Part shown: in pieces, positions 33,242 through 45,865 of the stretch | How the letters are laid out: every line of letters starts with the position of its first letter | How positions within the stretch are numbered: the first letter of the stretch is position 1 | Assembly (NCBI GenBank): GCA_027257055.1 | Contig: JAPVLO010000133.1 | Coordinates: 4,774,001 to 4,838,000, forward strand | Reading direction: 5' to 3' | Length of the DNA: 64,000 nt | Source: Cephalopachus bancanus | Lineage: Eukaryota; Chordata; Mammalia; Primates; Tarsiidae | Translations under genes and position numbers: made by a program | The notes under the pieces: generated by a model | The model's input: only the letters and a program-made list of their open reading frames with translations | Told to the model about the DNA's origin: nothing | Database searches by the model: none

Positions 33242-34318
33242 GTGCGCCCTAGGGTGCTCTGAATCACTACCTGGGGCACCAGAAGAAAGAACAATTTCTT
33301 CCCACCCCTGGTTCCCTAACTCCCAGGTTTTTACAAAACCAAGGTAGACTAGTAGATCAGAGTTCAAGACGGGACATATAGCTGCCTGATGTATGACCTA
33401 CTGCCCACTCTGCCCCAGTCAGGGAAGAGTCAAGTCAGTAGTGCCCAGAAGCCACTAGAGTGGACAGCTCTGTGACGGGCATCAACCCTAGTGGCTTCCT
33501 TTTATCTTTTTCCTTCTGACATTGTGTTTTTGTGTATGGCACAAACCCCCACCAAATGTCTCCCCACTCACCCACCAATGAACCTAGCCAGAGCCTTGGA
33601 GCCGCCCCCACAGGAACTACGGTCCACTCCACTTGCATGTGGCTTCTTTAACTAGGATGCCATTGCTAGACACTGGGGTGTCCCCATGGCTGGAGTCTTG
33701 GAGAATGGATTGATCAGATTGCTGCTTTTACCAAGCATGTTCATCAAGTTGGTCAAATCCCTTCCTTGCTCTTGTCTGTTCCAACCTTTGAAGTGAAAAG
33801 AATGCGAGCCATGTCTTGATGGTTTTCTTCCCTTGTTTGAACTCTCTTTAAAGATCTGATTGTTTTTGCCCTCAGGAACTATGCTTGATGCTACACGGCC
33901 TCCCTACAAGGGAAAGTCCGTTATGGAATTCCCTCCTGATTTCTCCCTTCTATAAACATATTCCACCTGCTGTGTGTTTATGTAAATGCATCCAGAAAAA
34001 TCTGAGAAAATGTGCATCCAACTCTCAACGGTAGTTACGTCGGAAGAGAGGAGTAAAACCGAACAATAGAATCGTAATGAGAGCTTCCAGTTTTAGACAA
34101 CACATGTCTTGGTAGTCTTAACTTATTATAGTGAAAATGTCTTGTATTTTATTTCTAAAAGGAAGAAAATGAAAGACTTTTTATATTCTGCATTACTCCT
34201 CAGTGCTTTTAAGTTAGGTGTGTGAAAGTTCTTTTATTGTTGGTTGTTTGGGTTTTTTTCTTTTCCTTTTTTTTTTTTGAAAAGGGGTAACCTTCAAGTC
34301 AGACACAGAGATAGAAAG

Positions 34319-34352
<34 letters not shown>

Positions 34353-35171
34353 AGAACTCTGATCTTATTTTAGTTGCATATTTAAAGTTAATACCTGGGG
34401 TTTGGATCAGAGATTCCCAGTCATCCACTTCTCTGATTGAATCACTGTAGAGTGAACCAAACAACAACAACAAAAACTCCCTCACCAAGCCTGACAATGT
34501 AACCAACTTATGAAACAAGAAAAAAAAAATCAAGCCATCGCAAGCTCTGATGATTCTTGGAATACTAAAGCCAGAGAGAAACTGTGGAGATGACTCTGAG
34601 ATGAGAATTCTGAGGAAAGCTTAGTTTTTGTGACAAGATATTTAAGGCAAACGCCAGAAATACCCAAGGTCATGTGAATTCAAATGAGAATGGACAATAA
34701 GCTTCTATACAGCGTTGCAGAGTAGAAGTTAGTTTTCCGGCCTGATGGTGTTGATGTATATTTCTGCATTTGAGTCCTTCCTGGCTGGGGAGATAGGCTG
34801 GTATTCACTTGCTCTGAATGGCTACAAGTCTTTGTCCCACTTTCTGCTTGATGAATCGAGGGTTGGCCTTGTTCCCACATGCAGGGGGAGGAGGCCCTTG
34901 GATAGTATGTCCAGTCCTCCTTCCTGGGCCTCCCCTTCCCTGGCTGCCAGCATTTTGCTTCGTGTCTCCTTTCCACCTCACTCACTCTGGAGTTGTATGT
35001 TCTCTCACTGCTCTCTCACTACTGTCCCGAGGCTAGTCAGGTGTCAGGAGTGTGGTGGCGGCTGCCTGTGCAGAAAGAAAGGAGACAAGATTCATAGCAA
35101 TCACAGGTAACTTTTATGTGGTGCTGGAGTTCAAAGAGACTTCCCTTAATTCTTTTATTGTGTCCTTAATG
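33240..35171. other. Unassigned with (AG)n
   Basis: Contains the AG repeat at 34319-34349 and a T-rich tract near 34264. No gene recognised, including the 121-codon frame at 34745-35110. Confidence 0.45.
34319..34349 (+). repeat. (AG)n microsatellite
   Basis: About 14 AG units. Confidence 0.93.
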
Positions 35172-35183
35172 AGTAATTGAGGA

Positions 35184-35460
35184 CTTTTTTTGAGTCTGTG
35201 TTTCACTCTGTCACTCAAGCTAGAGTACAGTAGCACTATCATGTCTCACCACAGATTCCACCTCCTGGGCTCTGGCAAGCCTCCCAAGTAGCTGGTACTA
35301 CAGATATGTACCACCACACTCAGCTAATTTTTTGATTTTTTTTGTAGAGAAGAGGTATTGCTATGCTGCTCAGGCTGATCTCAAATCTTGGGCTCAAGCA
35401 AGCAATCTTCCCGCCGGGCCTCCCAGAGTGATGGGATTACAGGCTTGAGTCATGGTGACC
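35184..35460 (-). mobile_element. Alu, old AluJ-like
   Basis: Diverged dimer with the tail at the low end. Imperfect target duplication AGTAATTGAGGACTTTT (35171-35187) versus AGTAATGGAGAACTTTT (35464-35480). Confidence 0.85.
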
Positions 35461-35480
35461 CCAGTAATGGAGAACTTTTA

Positions 35481-36184
35481 TGTAAAAAGACTAAAAAGAA
35501 CACAGTGGGAGGCACGATTAAAGCTCTTGTGGTGTAGCTGATTTCGTTGGCATAGAGGCAATTAAAAGCAACACTGACACTGAGAAGAGAAGCATTCTCT
35601 CCTGCTTTCTGTTTGTTTTTGTATTTTGGTCCTGTTAATCAGAATGCTTTCATCAATAAGTAAGAGAAAAATCTTGACTCCTCTGGCTTAAAAAACAAGT
35701 AAATTTATTTTCCCTCCTAATAAGAAATGCAGAGGTGAGAGGGTTTTCCATGGCTGGCTTGCCCAGTAGCTCATCAGGATGTGAACTTCTCCTGCCTTTC
35801 TGCTCCTGATGTCCATAGCATGTTGGCTTTTGTCCTCAGAAGTCTTGTGTCCTCATGGTCACAAGAAGCTACCACAGTTCCAAACTTTACAGACTCAAAA
35901 TCTGGTGTACAATGGGTCATTTTGTCCCATGTCTTGGCGGACATCTGTCTCATTGACCAGAATCATGTCATCTGACCATCTCTAACACAATCACTGGCAG
36001 GAGGAAATGAAATTACTAAAATTATCTTAGATTTGTCAGGAGTTAACCCTGAGCTGGGGAGAGAGCTTTCCACCCTGAGGAATAAATACCTATACAAAAT
36101 TGAGGTTCATTCTTCTAAAAAAGAAGAAGGTAATGGATATTGGGGTGGCAAATACAAGTTCCACAGCAATAGTTGATTGTATGG
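35481..36184. other. Unassigned
   Basis: No gene or named repeat seen. Confidence 0.45.
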
Positions 36185-36360
36185 AAATAATAATAATGTT
36201 TATTAAACATGTACCATGTGCTTGGCACAGAGCTACCCAAAGCGCTTCTTATGAAATATCCCCAAAACAAACCCATGAGATAGATATGATATCAGTTCTA
36301 ACTTAGAGATGAGGAAATAAACCCAGAGGATGTAAATAACATGTCCAGCTCACAGGAAAA
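36185..36360 (-). mobile_element. MIR
   Basis: Reverse-complement MIR: AATAATAATGTTTATTAAACATGTACCATGTGCTTGGCACAG, ACCCATGAGATAGATA, CTTAGAGATGAGGAAA, CAGCTCACAG (pieces in order, with gaps). Confidence 0.85.
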
Positions 36361-37054
36361 TGTGAGATGGGCAGAAACTGTGCTCCTCACTACTTCATGC
36401 CCTATATCCCTTCCCCTGGTCCTCACACACGGCTTCCCTTTGCTTATACATCTAAGAATGCTCGTTCTTTTGATTTGACTGTGATAGAATTTGCGTGTTA
36501 TTCTTCACAGCGAGTTATCACTAAATGTGAGAGCCTGGATGGTTGGTTTTTCATGAAAGGCACCTGGTGGGGGCTTGGCAATGGAGACCTTCTCCGCTGC
36601 ATTCTCTTTCAAGCTCCCAAGGCCATTTCCTCTACAGCTTTTTCATTACTCTCTCCTCTTTCTACCTTTTATGGTTCCAACGTGAGGAACTGGACATAGA
36701 GGTCTGTATATGTTAGTTATCATTCTCTAAGGTTCTTCTCATTCATCACCAGCTCTGTACGATGAGTTGATAAGTTACTTGTCACCACACAACATACTCA
36801 TTCAAAACACAGTCCTGGCTTAGCAAATGGAATTAATTGGCATCTTTAAGCCACAAGTACGTCCTTCCAGGCCCCTGCACAAGATGCAGGCGTGGAGGTT
36901 AGAAGGTGCTCCTTCAAGAAGTGGGGATAAGGATGTAGAAATTTCATTTTGTTTGACATTTTGTTGTCTGAGCCTCACTACAGGCTACTAAAACCTGGCA
37001 ACAGACTGCAAAGGTAGGATTTCAGAAGGACAAAATTATTTGCTATTTAAAGTT
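36361..37054. other. Unassigned; 110-codon frame not supported
   Basis: The frame at 36367-36699 (plus) shows no domain. Confidence 0.45.
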
Positions 37055-37065
37055 TTAAGTGTTTT

Positions 37066-37362
37066 GGCTGGTGCAGTAACTCAAGCCAGCACTTTGGGAG
37101 GCTGAGGTGGGAGGATTGCTTGAGCCCAGGAGTCTGAGATCAGCCTGGGCAACACAGTGAGAACTTGTCTCAACAAAAAATAAAAAATTAGTCAGGCATG
37201 GTGGTGTGTGCCTGTAGTCCTAGCAGCTCTGGAGGTTGAAACAGAAGGACCTCCTGAGTCCAGGGGGAAGAGGCCACAGTAAGCAGTGAGCATGCCTCTG
37301 CACTCTAGCCGGGTGGCAGACAGACCCCTAACTAAACAAAAACAAAAACAAAAACAAAACCT
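37066..37362 (+). mobile_element. Alu, old AluJ-like
   Basis: A dimer with a 9-10-base deletion near the head and an (AAAAC)n tail. Target duplication TTAAGTGTTTT (37055-37065) / ATAAGTGTTTT (37363-37373). Confidence 0.88.
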
Positions 37363-37373
37363 ATAAGTGTTTT

Positions 37374-38710
37374 AAGTCTTTGAGCTTGCATTGGTTGCTC
37401 GCTCTTCAGGCATATTTTGAATATCTGAGAAGAGGTAGTTAACCCTTGCAGGGGATTCATCCAAACTTCTGATCTCAAATTCAATACATAAGTGATTGAT
37501 TGTTGCAACAAATTTGGAAATATCTAAGTGAGCTTCAGAGTCGATGATGAATCATCTGAACATGACATGTTTAATTTAGGATTTGTTTGTAACTGAAAGC
37601 TTTCCAATTAGCTGTAGGCACGTGTATGCACACATGTATGTTTAGTTTTAACATGGTGGATGAACCCAAACACTTAGATGTTTTTTAAGGATGCCATTTG
37701 ATGAGGAGATTGGAGACTCGTCTTAAAGTCGTATCAAGACTTTCTGCAAAAAAAAAAGACTTTCTGCCTCCTGAAGGCCAAATGCCAAGATGATTCCTTA
37801 GGAAGACTGGCATTAGATGATGGCACATGTTGATCTGGTCTAAAATGCTCGCTCTGCTATAAGAAAGCAATAAAAGGGCCTTGCCCAAGGCCATCTAGTA
37901 ATCAGCATCAGAGCCAGGCAGGACATGAGGCTTCCCACCTCTCAGGCTAAGGCATTTGCCACCCACCCACTGCTCCTACACTCCCCTTTACTCCCCAGTC
38001 CTGCACTTGGGCTTAACGCCCTGCAGCTACCATCTGGAAATTAGTCATAATTTTGCCTCTAATTTTGTGAAGACCAATGGGACAAGAGAGAGCATGCCAG
38101 GAACTTGGAGCCTTCACTCACACAGTCATGCTTCCTGCTTCCCCAGAAGGGCTGCCAGCCACTTACTCCCTGCCCCACCCCACCCGGGGGTCCAGGGCCA
38201 TGCTCCCCTCCCCACCTTGCCCCTGTTCAGCAGCTGCTGCCACCCCCACCCCCAACAGGGGCAGGCATGCATAACCTGTGGCACCTCAAGATGCCCTCCC
38301 CACCCCAGACAGGCAGCTCCATGGCACAAGACAAGCCTCTCACCCACCCAGAGACCAGGAGCCAAGCATATCCAGATACGGAGATCACAATCATGTCAAG
38401 GATCACCAGCTGTCATGGTGTGACATGGAGGGCCCATGGGAAGCGTAGATGCCTAGCTCAACTTCCTTGCCCCAACCAAAGCATGGCATGTCAGTCCAGT
38501 GGCCACAGGGATGGGAAACTGGGCACAGGTGGACCATTCACACATGCATGTGTGCTGAATTGAAGGGCAAGACCCACCATGAAGTTCAACTCTTGGCCCT
38601 TGAGTCTCCCTGTGCCCAAGGGAGTGTGACATTAAATATCAAATTAAAAACACCAACACAAGTAAAAGAGAGTGACCATGAGAGAAAGAAAAAAGCTTGA
38701 TGTTTTAGTA
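37374..38710. other. Unassigned; locally GC- and Pro-codon-rich
   Basis: 37950-38600 is GC-rich and unusually C-rich on plus. It yields overlapping frames of 155 and 152 codons (37956-38423 and 38105-38563) in two phases. Equal openness in two frames with a low-complexity Pro/His/Ser product argues for base composition, not a gene. Confidence 0.5.
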
Positions 38711-38788
38711 CTTTTTTTTTGGAAGCAGGATTTATTGAGAGGACAGAAAAGCTCCCAAAGTGAGAGGGGACCCGAGGGTTTTGCCCTG
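38711..38788 (-). repeat. LTR-R-like cassette with A tail, copy 2
   Basis: On minus: AACCCTCGGGTCCCCTCTCA, TGGGAGCTTTTCTGTCCTCT, CAATAAATCCTGC, then 9 A. An AATAAA 10-13 bases before an A run looks like a retroposed 3' end. Confidence 0.6.
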
Positions 38789-40559
38789 TTTTCATACTTT
38801 TAATGGCACTTTTTCCTGCTTTTTGAACACGTGCCCTCCACCCCTACCATCTTTCACTTTGTACACAGCCTAGCATATTCAGGATTGTCTACAAGGCCAG
38901 GTTGAGGGCCTGTCTGGAGGATTGTCTATTGGGATCGCCTAAGAACTGCTTTCGTTCTTCTAGTATGAGGCCCTTCCTTCTCTTTGGGGGCTGGGGGATG
39001 CAGAAGAACTGTTCTTTTTCCCCACTTGTACTGTGTGGTTCTAGAAAGGTCTGATGTGACACTGCTGCCCCCAACCCAGAGGGTCACGATCCAAGTGATG
39101 GCAAATGACTCAAACCTGTCCTAAGAAAAGAAATCTCATCGTCTCCATTTTCATCAGCATTTTGGACACGGCATCTTGAAAATTCAGCCTCTACAAAACA
39201 TTTAGAAATTAAAAATAAAATGCAACATGTCTCTTGAGAAAAGTTCCTGTTTTCCAATTTCGTCCCAATTCTATCACTGCATTTAGTCAAAGGTCTCATT
39301 TAATTCCTTTTATGTCTAAACAAGTTCAACTTGATTTACTGAACAAGCATGCAACTAGATTTGCTGTATAGACCTTCACAGGTCTAGGAATATCCACATA
39401 CGAACAGTAAGGATGTTCACAAAGTACCTCAGCTCCCAAATGCTTCTATCATGTGTCAGAATTTGACCTGAAGGAGGAGACGCTCCTTCCCTCTCCAGCA
39501 CATTGGCATGTGACCTACTTCATCTTTAAATGTGTAAGGATTTATGGATTGCGACCTTCTAGAGACAGAACCCACCAGAAACCAAAGCCTCATAATGTAT
39601 TCAGAACGAAAACAACTGAATGATTTTTCTAAAGGACATGGATCTTTGTCTTAAATACTGACATTAAGAATAATCCAATTAAAAGGAAAGTGGCTTCCAT
39701 CTGGTACAGATTGTGACAAATGCTGTCTTGTGAATCCAAAGAAGACAAATAATACATTGTAATGAAGAAAACAAAGTCTCAGATGTAAAAATGTCAGGTT
39801 TTTGTTTGTTTTTTGTTTGTTTTTTTGCAATGAAGAACAAACATTTTATGAAAGTTACCATGAGGCAGAATAACGAAGTTTTCTTCAGTGAGAGAAAAGT
39901 TGTGTGGCAGGCAGGCAGATCTGTCAGGTTTCCACATTTACGCTGTTATCTAGGCTGACATTTTGCTCACAGACCCCTTGGGCTCCCTATGGTTGAATGA
40001 AAGCCGTTGCTTTACTGTAGACCTTGGGAAGCAAGATTTGGGACTCCACAAGGCCTTGGGTCCTACCCAAGCTCCTCCTGGGTGAACTTAAAAGGTTGTG
40101 CTCGCCATCCCTCTGAGAGAGCAGAGCTCCGCCCTCCCTGCACCCCCCTCCCACTTCAAGCACTAGCCTGTGCTATCTGCAACACCTGCACTCTCTTGCA
40201 GTTCTTTTCCCTCAATTGTGGGTGGTTTTTCCCCATTGCCTCCAAATTGAGATCTCTACGACTTGAGAAAAAAACAAACTTCTATCTCTTTGTCTACCAT
40301 AGCTCATCTATCATAGCTTCAGGCACTCTACACTTTGCTTCCAAACAAATGGAACTGTTAACTTTTAAAATGTTATGAAACCACAAGAAAAGTGTAGGTT
40401 TCCTTCCTGGGATTTTCCACTGCAGAGAGCTGTAAGTCAGCACATCTATTTTATTCAGTCAATGTTCATCCACATTGCCCAGGTGAGTTAATATCAGGAA
40501 GACTCTAGTCAGTCACAAAACAAACCACAGCTCTGGATGTAACCAGTCTCACATACTGT
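38789..40559. other. Unassigned
   Basis: No gene. A (TTTG)n-like T-rich run occurs at 39798-39828. A 123-codon frame at 40007-40378 has no recognisable domain. Confidence 0.45.
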
Positions 40560-40936
40560 TTTTGTTGTTGCTTGTTTGTTTTTATTTTAGAGTGGTGGGA
40601 TACAAGTGAGGATTTGCTATAGGCTGCAGGCAGGTGACGTTTAGGCTTCTAGCTGGCCCTCACTCCCTCTGGTAGTGAACCAAGCACCCGTTGTGTTGTC
40701 ACACTCCCTCCTCCCTCCTCTCTCTTCCCTCCCTTCCTCCCTTCCTCACCTAGCAGTGCCCATTGACTGCCAATCCCACCTTGAGCTAATGTGACTAGTG
40801 TTCAGAGCCCACTTATGAGAACGTGCGGTATTCATTTCTTTGTTTCCATGAGAGATCACTTAGTATGATGGTCTCCAACTACATCCATGTTGCTGCAAAG
40901 GCCGTGATTTTGTTCTTTCTATGACTGCATAATAAC
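40560..40936 (-). mobile_element. L1 3' end, lineage-specific
   Basis: On minus it ends TCACTTGTATCCCACCACTC…AAATAAAAACAAAC. It includes ORF2-end sequence (complement of ATGATGGTCTCCAACTACATCC) and a CT-rich (plus) 3'UTR tract near 40708-40745. Imperfect flank pair CATACTGTTT / CATGCTGTTT. Confidence 0.85.
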
Positions 40937-42189
40937 ATGCTGTTTATTCACTCTCATTGCTTAGCAAGTCCTTCTAATCAACTATCTAAAGACAATTCTA
41001 CTATCTTTTCTGAATACAGTAGAATTTGTATAATATTCCTGCCCAAAAGCAAGCATGCTTCACCTAAGTCATTCATAGTATATGCATGGGGAGTGTGTAC
41101 ACGCATGTGTGGGGAGGGTGGGGAATCACCTTTGATGTTTTCTTATGTTGGACACATTAGCCAACGTTCCATGATCAAAGAAAATAAAATCACAAGAACA
41201 TAGTCTTCTCTGTTCCTCACTCCCGCACTGCATAATATTTGCATTAATTGTCAAAGACAGAATTACAAGATGGAAGATCCATTATGCTGCATTGTACCTG
41301 AGAGTTCCAGAGATAAGATGCATTTTGATGTAAATAGCAGCCTTCTGTATCATGCAATGGAGAGCTAGCCCTGGGCCTTGGGAGGAATAGTGACATGGTA
41401 GATAACGATTCCAACTGGACTTCTACTTAATATTCAGGTTAGATTAAAATGAGTTTTTGGATCTGGCAACAAATATTTATTGAGAATTTACAGGAAAGTG
41501 CATTGCACTCAACTCTGTTTTCTGGAAATCTGACACATCACAGAAGTCTCTTTCTGGTTATCAAAACTTTGATGGGGTAGAGAATCAACTCATAAAAATA
41601 GTACACACACTAGCAGAACATTCAGAAAAGTGGTCCTGGGATTTTATTCTAAAGAACCCAGAATTATCTGGCCAAGTATTTGCCCAACAAATTAGACTTC
41701 TCAGTTCTGACTCCACTCAGGGAGGCCAGAGGCCACATGGTACCTCATCTTCAACCTTTCCAAAGGTTCTGGGTTCCAGAATCAACACTCAACTGGGCCA
41801 GTCATGGGCACAATCGTGAAAGAAGCCAAGTTGATCTTTGATGTTGTTCCCTATTTTATGCACTAGCAGCCTTCCAGGCCTATTCCTACCTCTTACCTGC
41901 TTTGCATATGTCACTTCTCATCTGAGAGCTAACTAAATTTCTCCATAAAGAGCTAGCAGTATGTGCCAGTATGTCAATTTTGATTGTGAATATCCACAGA
42001 AAGGCTTGGTTAGATTTCTGGTATCATTTCTGGAAGTGTAAACTAATGAAAAGAAAGAAACACAAATTTGAAGTTAGAGGAATTTGAGTTCAGATTCAAC
42101 TCCTACACTCTGTATTTAAATGATCTTAAGCAAGATGCCTAACTTGTCTGAGTCTTACTCTCTTTTCTATAAACATCAATCTCATCTCA
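40937..42189. other. Unassigned with weak L2/MIR traces
   Basis: AACAAATATTTATTGAGAATTTAC near 41468 looks like an L2 3' end, and 42075-42185 looks like a worn MIR. No gene. Confidence 0.4.
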
Positions 42190-43800
42190 GGCCTTTTTTT
42201 TTACTTTTTATTTTTAGATGATTATAGGTTGACATGAAGACGTAACATGTAATACAGAGGAATCCCATGTAGCTTTTACCTAGTTTTCCCCCAATGGCAA
42301 TATCTTGGATAATTATATAATAATATCATAACCAGAAACAGGCATTGATACAATTGATGAGCATTACTCAGATTTCAGCGATTTTTATGCATTCATGTGT
42401 CTAGGTGTATTGAATTCTATTTCACTTCATCTTATATGTAGATTTGCATGGCTACCAGAGCAGTCAAAACCCAGAACAGTTTCCATCACAAGGTCTTTTG
42501 TGCTATGGTTTTATAGCCACAGCTGCCTACCTCCATCCCCTCCATGACAACCAAGAATCTGGTCTCCATCTCTACAAGTTTGCCTCTTCAAGAATACTTA
42601 TATAGGTGAAATCTTACAGTATATCATCTTCATAGATTGACTTTTTTCACTGAGCATAATTCCCTTGAGATCTATCCAAACTGTTGCATGTATCTATCAA
42701 TAGTTCCTTTACTTTGCTACATAGTGATCCATGGTTTGGATGGATGACAAGTTATTCAACCATTTGCTCACTGAAAGATACTTGGGGGGCTGTTTCTAGC
42801 TATTTCCTATCAAGAGTAAAGCTTCTAAAAATATTCATGTACAGGTTTTTGTATGAATAGAATTTTCATTTCTCTGGAATAAATGTCTAAAAGTGCAATT
42901 GCTGGGTCATATGTTAGACACATGTTTAGTTGTGAAAGAAATTGACATACTGGTGTTCAGACTGGCTGTACCATTTTGTATTCCCACCAACACTGAGTGA
43001 GCACTCAAGTTTCTCCACATTTTTCCCAGAATTTGGTATTATGACTGTTTTTTACTTTTAGCCATTCTGATAAGTGTGTAATATTTCTTTGTAGTTTTAA
43101 TTTGCAATTTTCTAATGAAAATGATGCCAAACAACTTTTTGTGTGTTTGTCACCTGTGTATCCTCTTTGGTGAAATGTCTCTTCATGTCTTTTGCTCATT
43201 TCTTTTATTATTATCATTTTTTTTTGAGTTAGAGTCTCACTCTGTCACCCAGACTGGAGTGCAGTGGCTGCTCCTGGCCACCACAGCCTCGACCTGCTGG
43301 GCTCTGGTGATCCTTCCACCTCAGCCTTCCAAGTAGCTGGAACTACAGGCGCGCGCAACCACGCCCAGCTAATTTTTTGATTTATTGTAGAGATGAGGTC
43401 TCACCAAGTTGCCCAGGCGGGTCTCGAACCCACAGACTCAGGCAATTCACTCACCTCAGCCTCCCAAAGCGTGGGATTACAAGCTGAGCCACCGAGCCCA
43501 GCCGTCCATTTCTAATTGAAGTGTTAGGGTTTTTACTGTAAAGTTTTGAGAGACCTTTATATATTCTAGATATCAGTCATTTGCTGAATATATGATTAGA
43601 AAATCTTTTGCCCAGTCTGTAGCTTATCTTTCCATCATCTGCACAGGGCCTTTTGAAGAGAAAATGTTTGAATTTTGATGAAGCCTAATTTATCAATTTT
43701 TTTAAAGGATTTTGCTTTGAGTGTCAAAGCTAAAAGTGTTTCCTCTTCCCTAGATCCTGAAGATTTTCTCCTATACTGTAAGAGTATCTTTTTAACCAAA
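42190..43800 (-). mobile_element. Old L1 3' end (L1ME-like), split by Alu
   Basis: A T-rich start at about 42197, then reverse-complement L1 3'UTR and ORF2-end sequence. The landmarks are TTGCTGGGTCATATG, CTGTACCATTTTGTATTCCCACC, TTTGCTCATTTCTTTTA [Alu] and TATATTCTAGATATCAGTCATTTGC. Confidence 0.82.
43217..43503 (-). mobile_element. Alu, divergent lineage-specific subfamily, in L1
   Basis: Full dimer with CpG-rich arms (GCGCGCAACCACGCCC on plus). CATTTCT occurs on both sides (43197 and 43507). Confidence 0.92.
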
Positions 43801-44009
43801 AAAAGCTGCCCAGGTGTGAGTCATCAATCTTCTCAACTGTTTTTTGTTGTTGTTGTTGATGTTGTTCTATCCTTTTTAGAAGCTCTCTAAGGTCAGTTTT
43901 CTAACACTCTCAACTAGCTTCACTCTGGTCTAGAGTCTTGGAAAAACTAGAAGAAAACAGCCTGTGTCTAAACACACAAACTAGGAAGGTAATAAGCTAA
44001 TGTTTTAAG

Positions 44010-44300
44010 TAGCTCTGACAAATGTTTATTGAGTTCCTGCTATGAGTTAGCCAATTTCTAATCATGGGGAAACAAAGATAAATAAGGCCATGTCCATACT
44101 TTCAAGGAGCTCAAAATCAAGCCATGAAAATTGTTCTGAAACAACATGGAAACTCACCCATGTATCACCTAATCATAAAATGACAGTTTTCTCAAATTCA
44201 ACAAGCATTTATTGAAAACCATGTACCAGACACCATAGCTGAGCATGTGAAGATGATATATATAGGCCCTGCCCTGAGATGCTTATTGTCAATGGAAAAG
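44010..44300 (-). mobile_element. Two adjacent L2-like 3'-end fragments
   Basis: AATGTTTATTGAGTTCCTGCTATG (44023) with TTCAAGGAGCTCA, and AGCATTTATTGAAAACCATGTACCAG (44203) with GGCCCTGCCCTGAGATGCTTA. Both follow the order of a reversed L2 3' end. Confidence 0.55.
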
Positions 44301-44374
44301 AGAGAGAGAGATGTAAGCAATATCCACGACACAAGCACATGAAGATGCAGTAAAAAAACACATAATTTGGGGTT

Positions 44375-44520
44375 GGAAAAATCCCAGCTCTGACACCTAC
44401 TAGCTGTGTGAACTTGGGACAGTTGCTTAGTGTCCGTGAGCTTCAGAGTTAGCCCATATAGAACAGAGATGTTAATACATCATTTGCAGTTTTGTTATGA
44501 GTCTTAAGCTAGAACACAGG
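44375..44520 (+). mobile_element. MIR
   Basis: AATCCCAGCTCTGACACCTACTAGCTGTGTGAACTTGGGACAGTTGCTTAG is MIR core sequence, followed by TCTTAAGCTAGAACACAGG-type 3' sequence. Confidence 0.85.
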
Positions 44521-44948
44521 TGGAGAATCTTTCTTCTACATAAAGTCAACAGGACCGGGCAATAAACAGGAAGTGTGTGGGTTTGGGAAGAAAGACAGGC
44601 AGGTTTCTGGTCTCTGATAGGACTACTAATTTGCTCTCATGGTTGCATATTGTCCAGGGGTTTGTTCCAGGTGTTCTTGGTGCTAATGGCATCACCAACA
44701 GTCAATACATAGACAGACTAGAGGAACGACTTTGCTGGTTTTGTTCAGGAGCATGGAGATATGTGGTCAGTGGTCGGGGAGAGATTGGAAGTAGTGATTG
44801 TGGAGGAACATGAAGCTGGTGAGGCCAGTGTCATGTGAGTAAATATAGGTAAACTATATTCAGTAAGGAAATCTCAGATAGAATTGTGAAAGCTGAGTAG
44901 CCAGCTGTAAAACATTCACTGCTAGTTCCAAGACAAAGAGCAGTCAAC

Positions 44949-45280
44949 TGTTGCTGTTAAAGGAACAAAACCCCACAATTCACCAGCCACTCTAAAAACC
45001 TCTGGCTGGCCCATGAGCAGCTGTTTACAATCAAAATCAAGCATGAACCAATCAGAACTGCCTAATTTGCATGGCAGGAATCCAAATGCATGATCAGAAT
45101 TCTAAAACTCACCCTAACTGAAGAGAGGGTCAAACTACTCAGGGAAGAAGCTCAGGCCACTACCCCTTTGCAGATACCAGACACACTCATTGCTGTTCTG
45201 CCTGCTGTCCCCTTCACAACATATCTTTCATTTAATAAATCTGCTTTTCTTAAGTTACCCGTGACTCACCCCTGCCATGC
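44949..45280 (+). mobile_element. Possible LTR
   Basis: The TGTTGCTGTTAAAGGAAC start, an octamer-like ATTTGCAT (45066), AATAAA at 45234 and a short U5-like segment are arranged as in an ERV LTR. There is no target duplication and no second copy here. Confidence 0.4.
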
Positions 45281-45659
45281 ATGGCAGTGATGGAGGAAGA
45301 TAGAGATACTGATGCCTAGGTACCTCCAGGTGGAGATGCTCAGCAGGTAGCTGAAAGCACAATGTGAGCTTAAGGTAAAAGTTTAGCTTGGAAATCAACA
45401 GTCATTAATGAGGAGTCACCTATCTTGGTGACATAAAAATAATGTTCTAGGATTCTAATTCCTAGGACCAGATCACTCAGGTTTCAGGTTGGACTTTAAA
45501 AGAAAAAAATTTTTTTAACTCAACTACAATTTTCTTTTTGTCCTGTAACAGGTCACCTTTAGAAATGTAAAGGTCACATCTAAAAATACATGTACGATAC
45601 TCCATTTTAAAAATGCCTACTCATGGATCACATTTTTCTGAATTGCATTCAGTAGAGAC

Positions 45660-45865
45660 CTTTATATTTGGATGGCACTCTTCAGTTTGCAAAGCCCTTC
45701 CCTACACATCAAACCACCTGATTCTTATAAGAGCTCTTCCAAACGAGGGAACCCAGGCTCAAATTACGGAGATGACCTGACCAAACTGACCCAGCTAGTA
45801 AGTGGAAGACCTGGGATTCAAACTCATTTCTCCTGACTCCTAATCCAGCACTCTTTACTGTGCAG
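45660..45865 (-). mobile_element. MIR
   Basis: TTTGCAAAGCCCTTCCCTACACATC, then CCAGCTAGTAAGTGGAAGACCTGGGATTCAAAC (reverse MIR order) and TAATCCAGCACTCTTTAC. Confidence 0.88.

Noticed and set aside
37956..38563. Two overlapping frames of 155 and 152 codons
   Set aside because: Open in two phases because the stretch is C-rich. Products are low-complexity Pro/Ser/His-rich with no recognisable family.
40007..40378. 123-codon plus-strand frame
   Set aside because: No recognisable domain or conserved motif, and no exon signals that stand out.
44949..45280. Naming this LTR-like segment to a family
   Set aside because: Only AATAAA, an octamer-like motif and general layout support it. There is no target duplication or second copy in the window.
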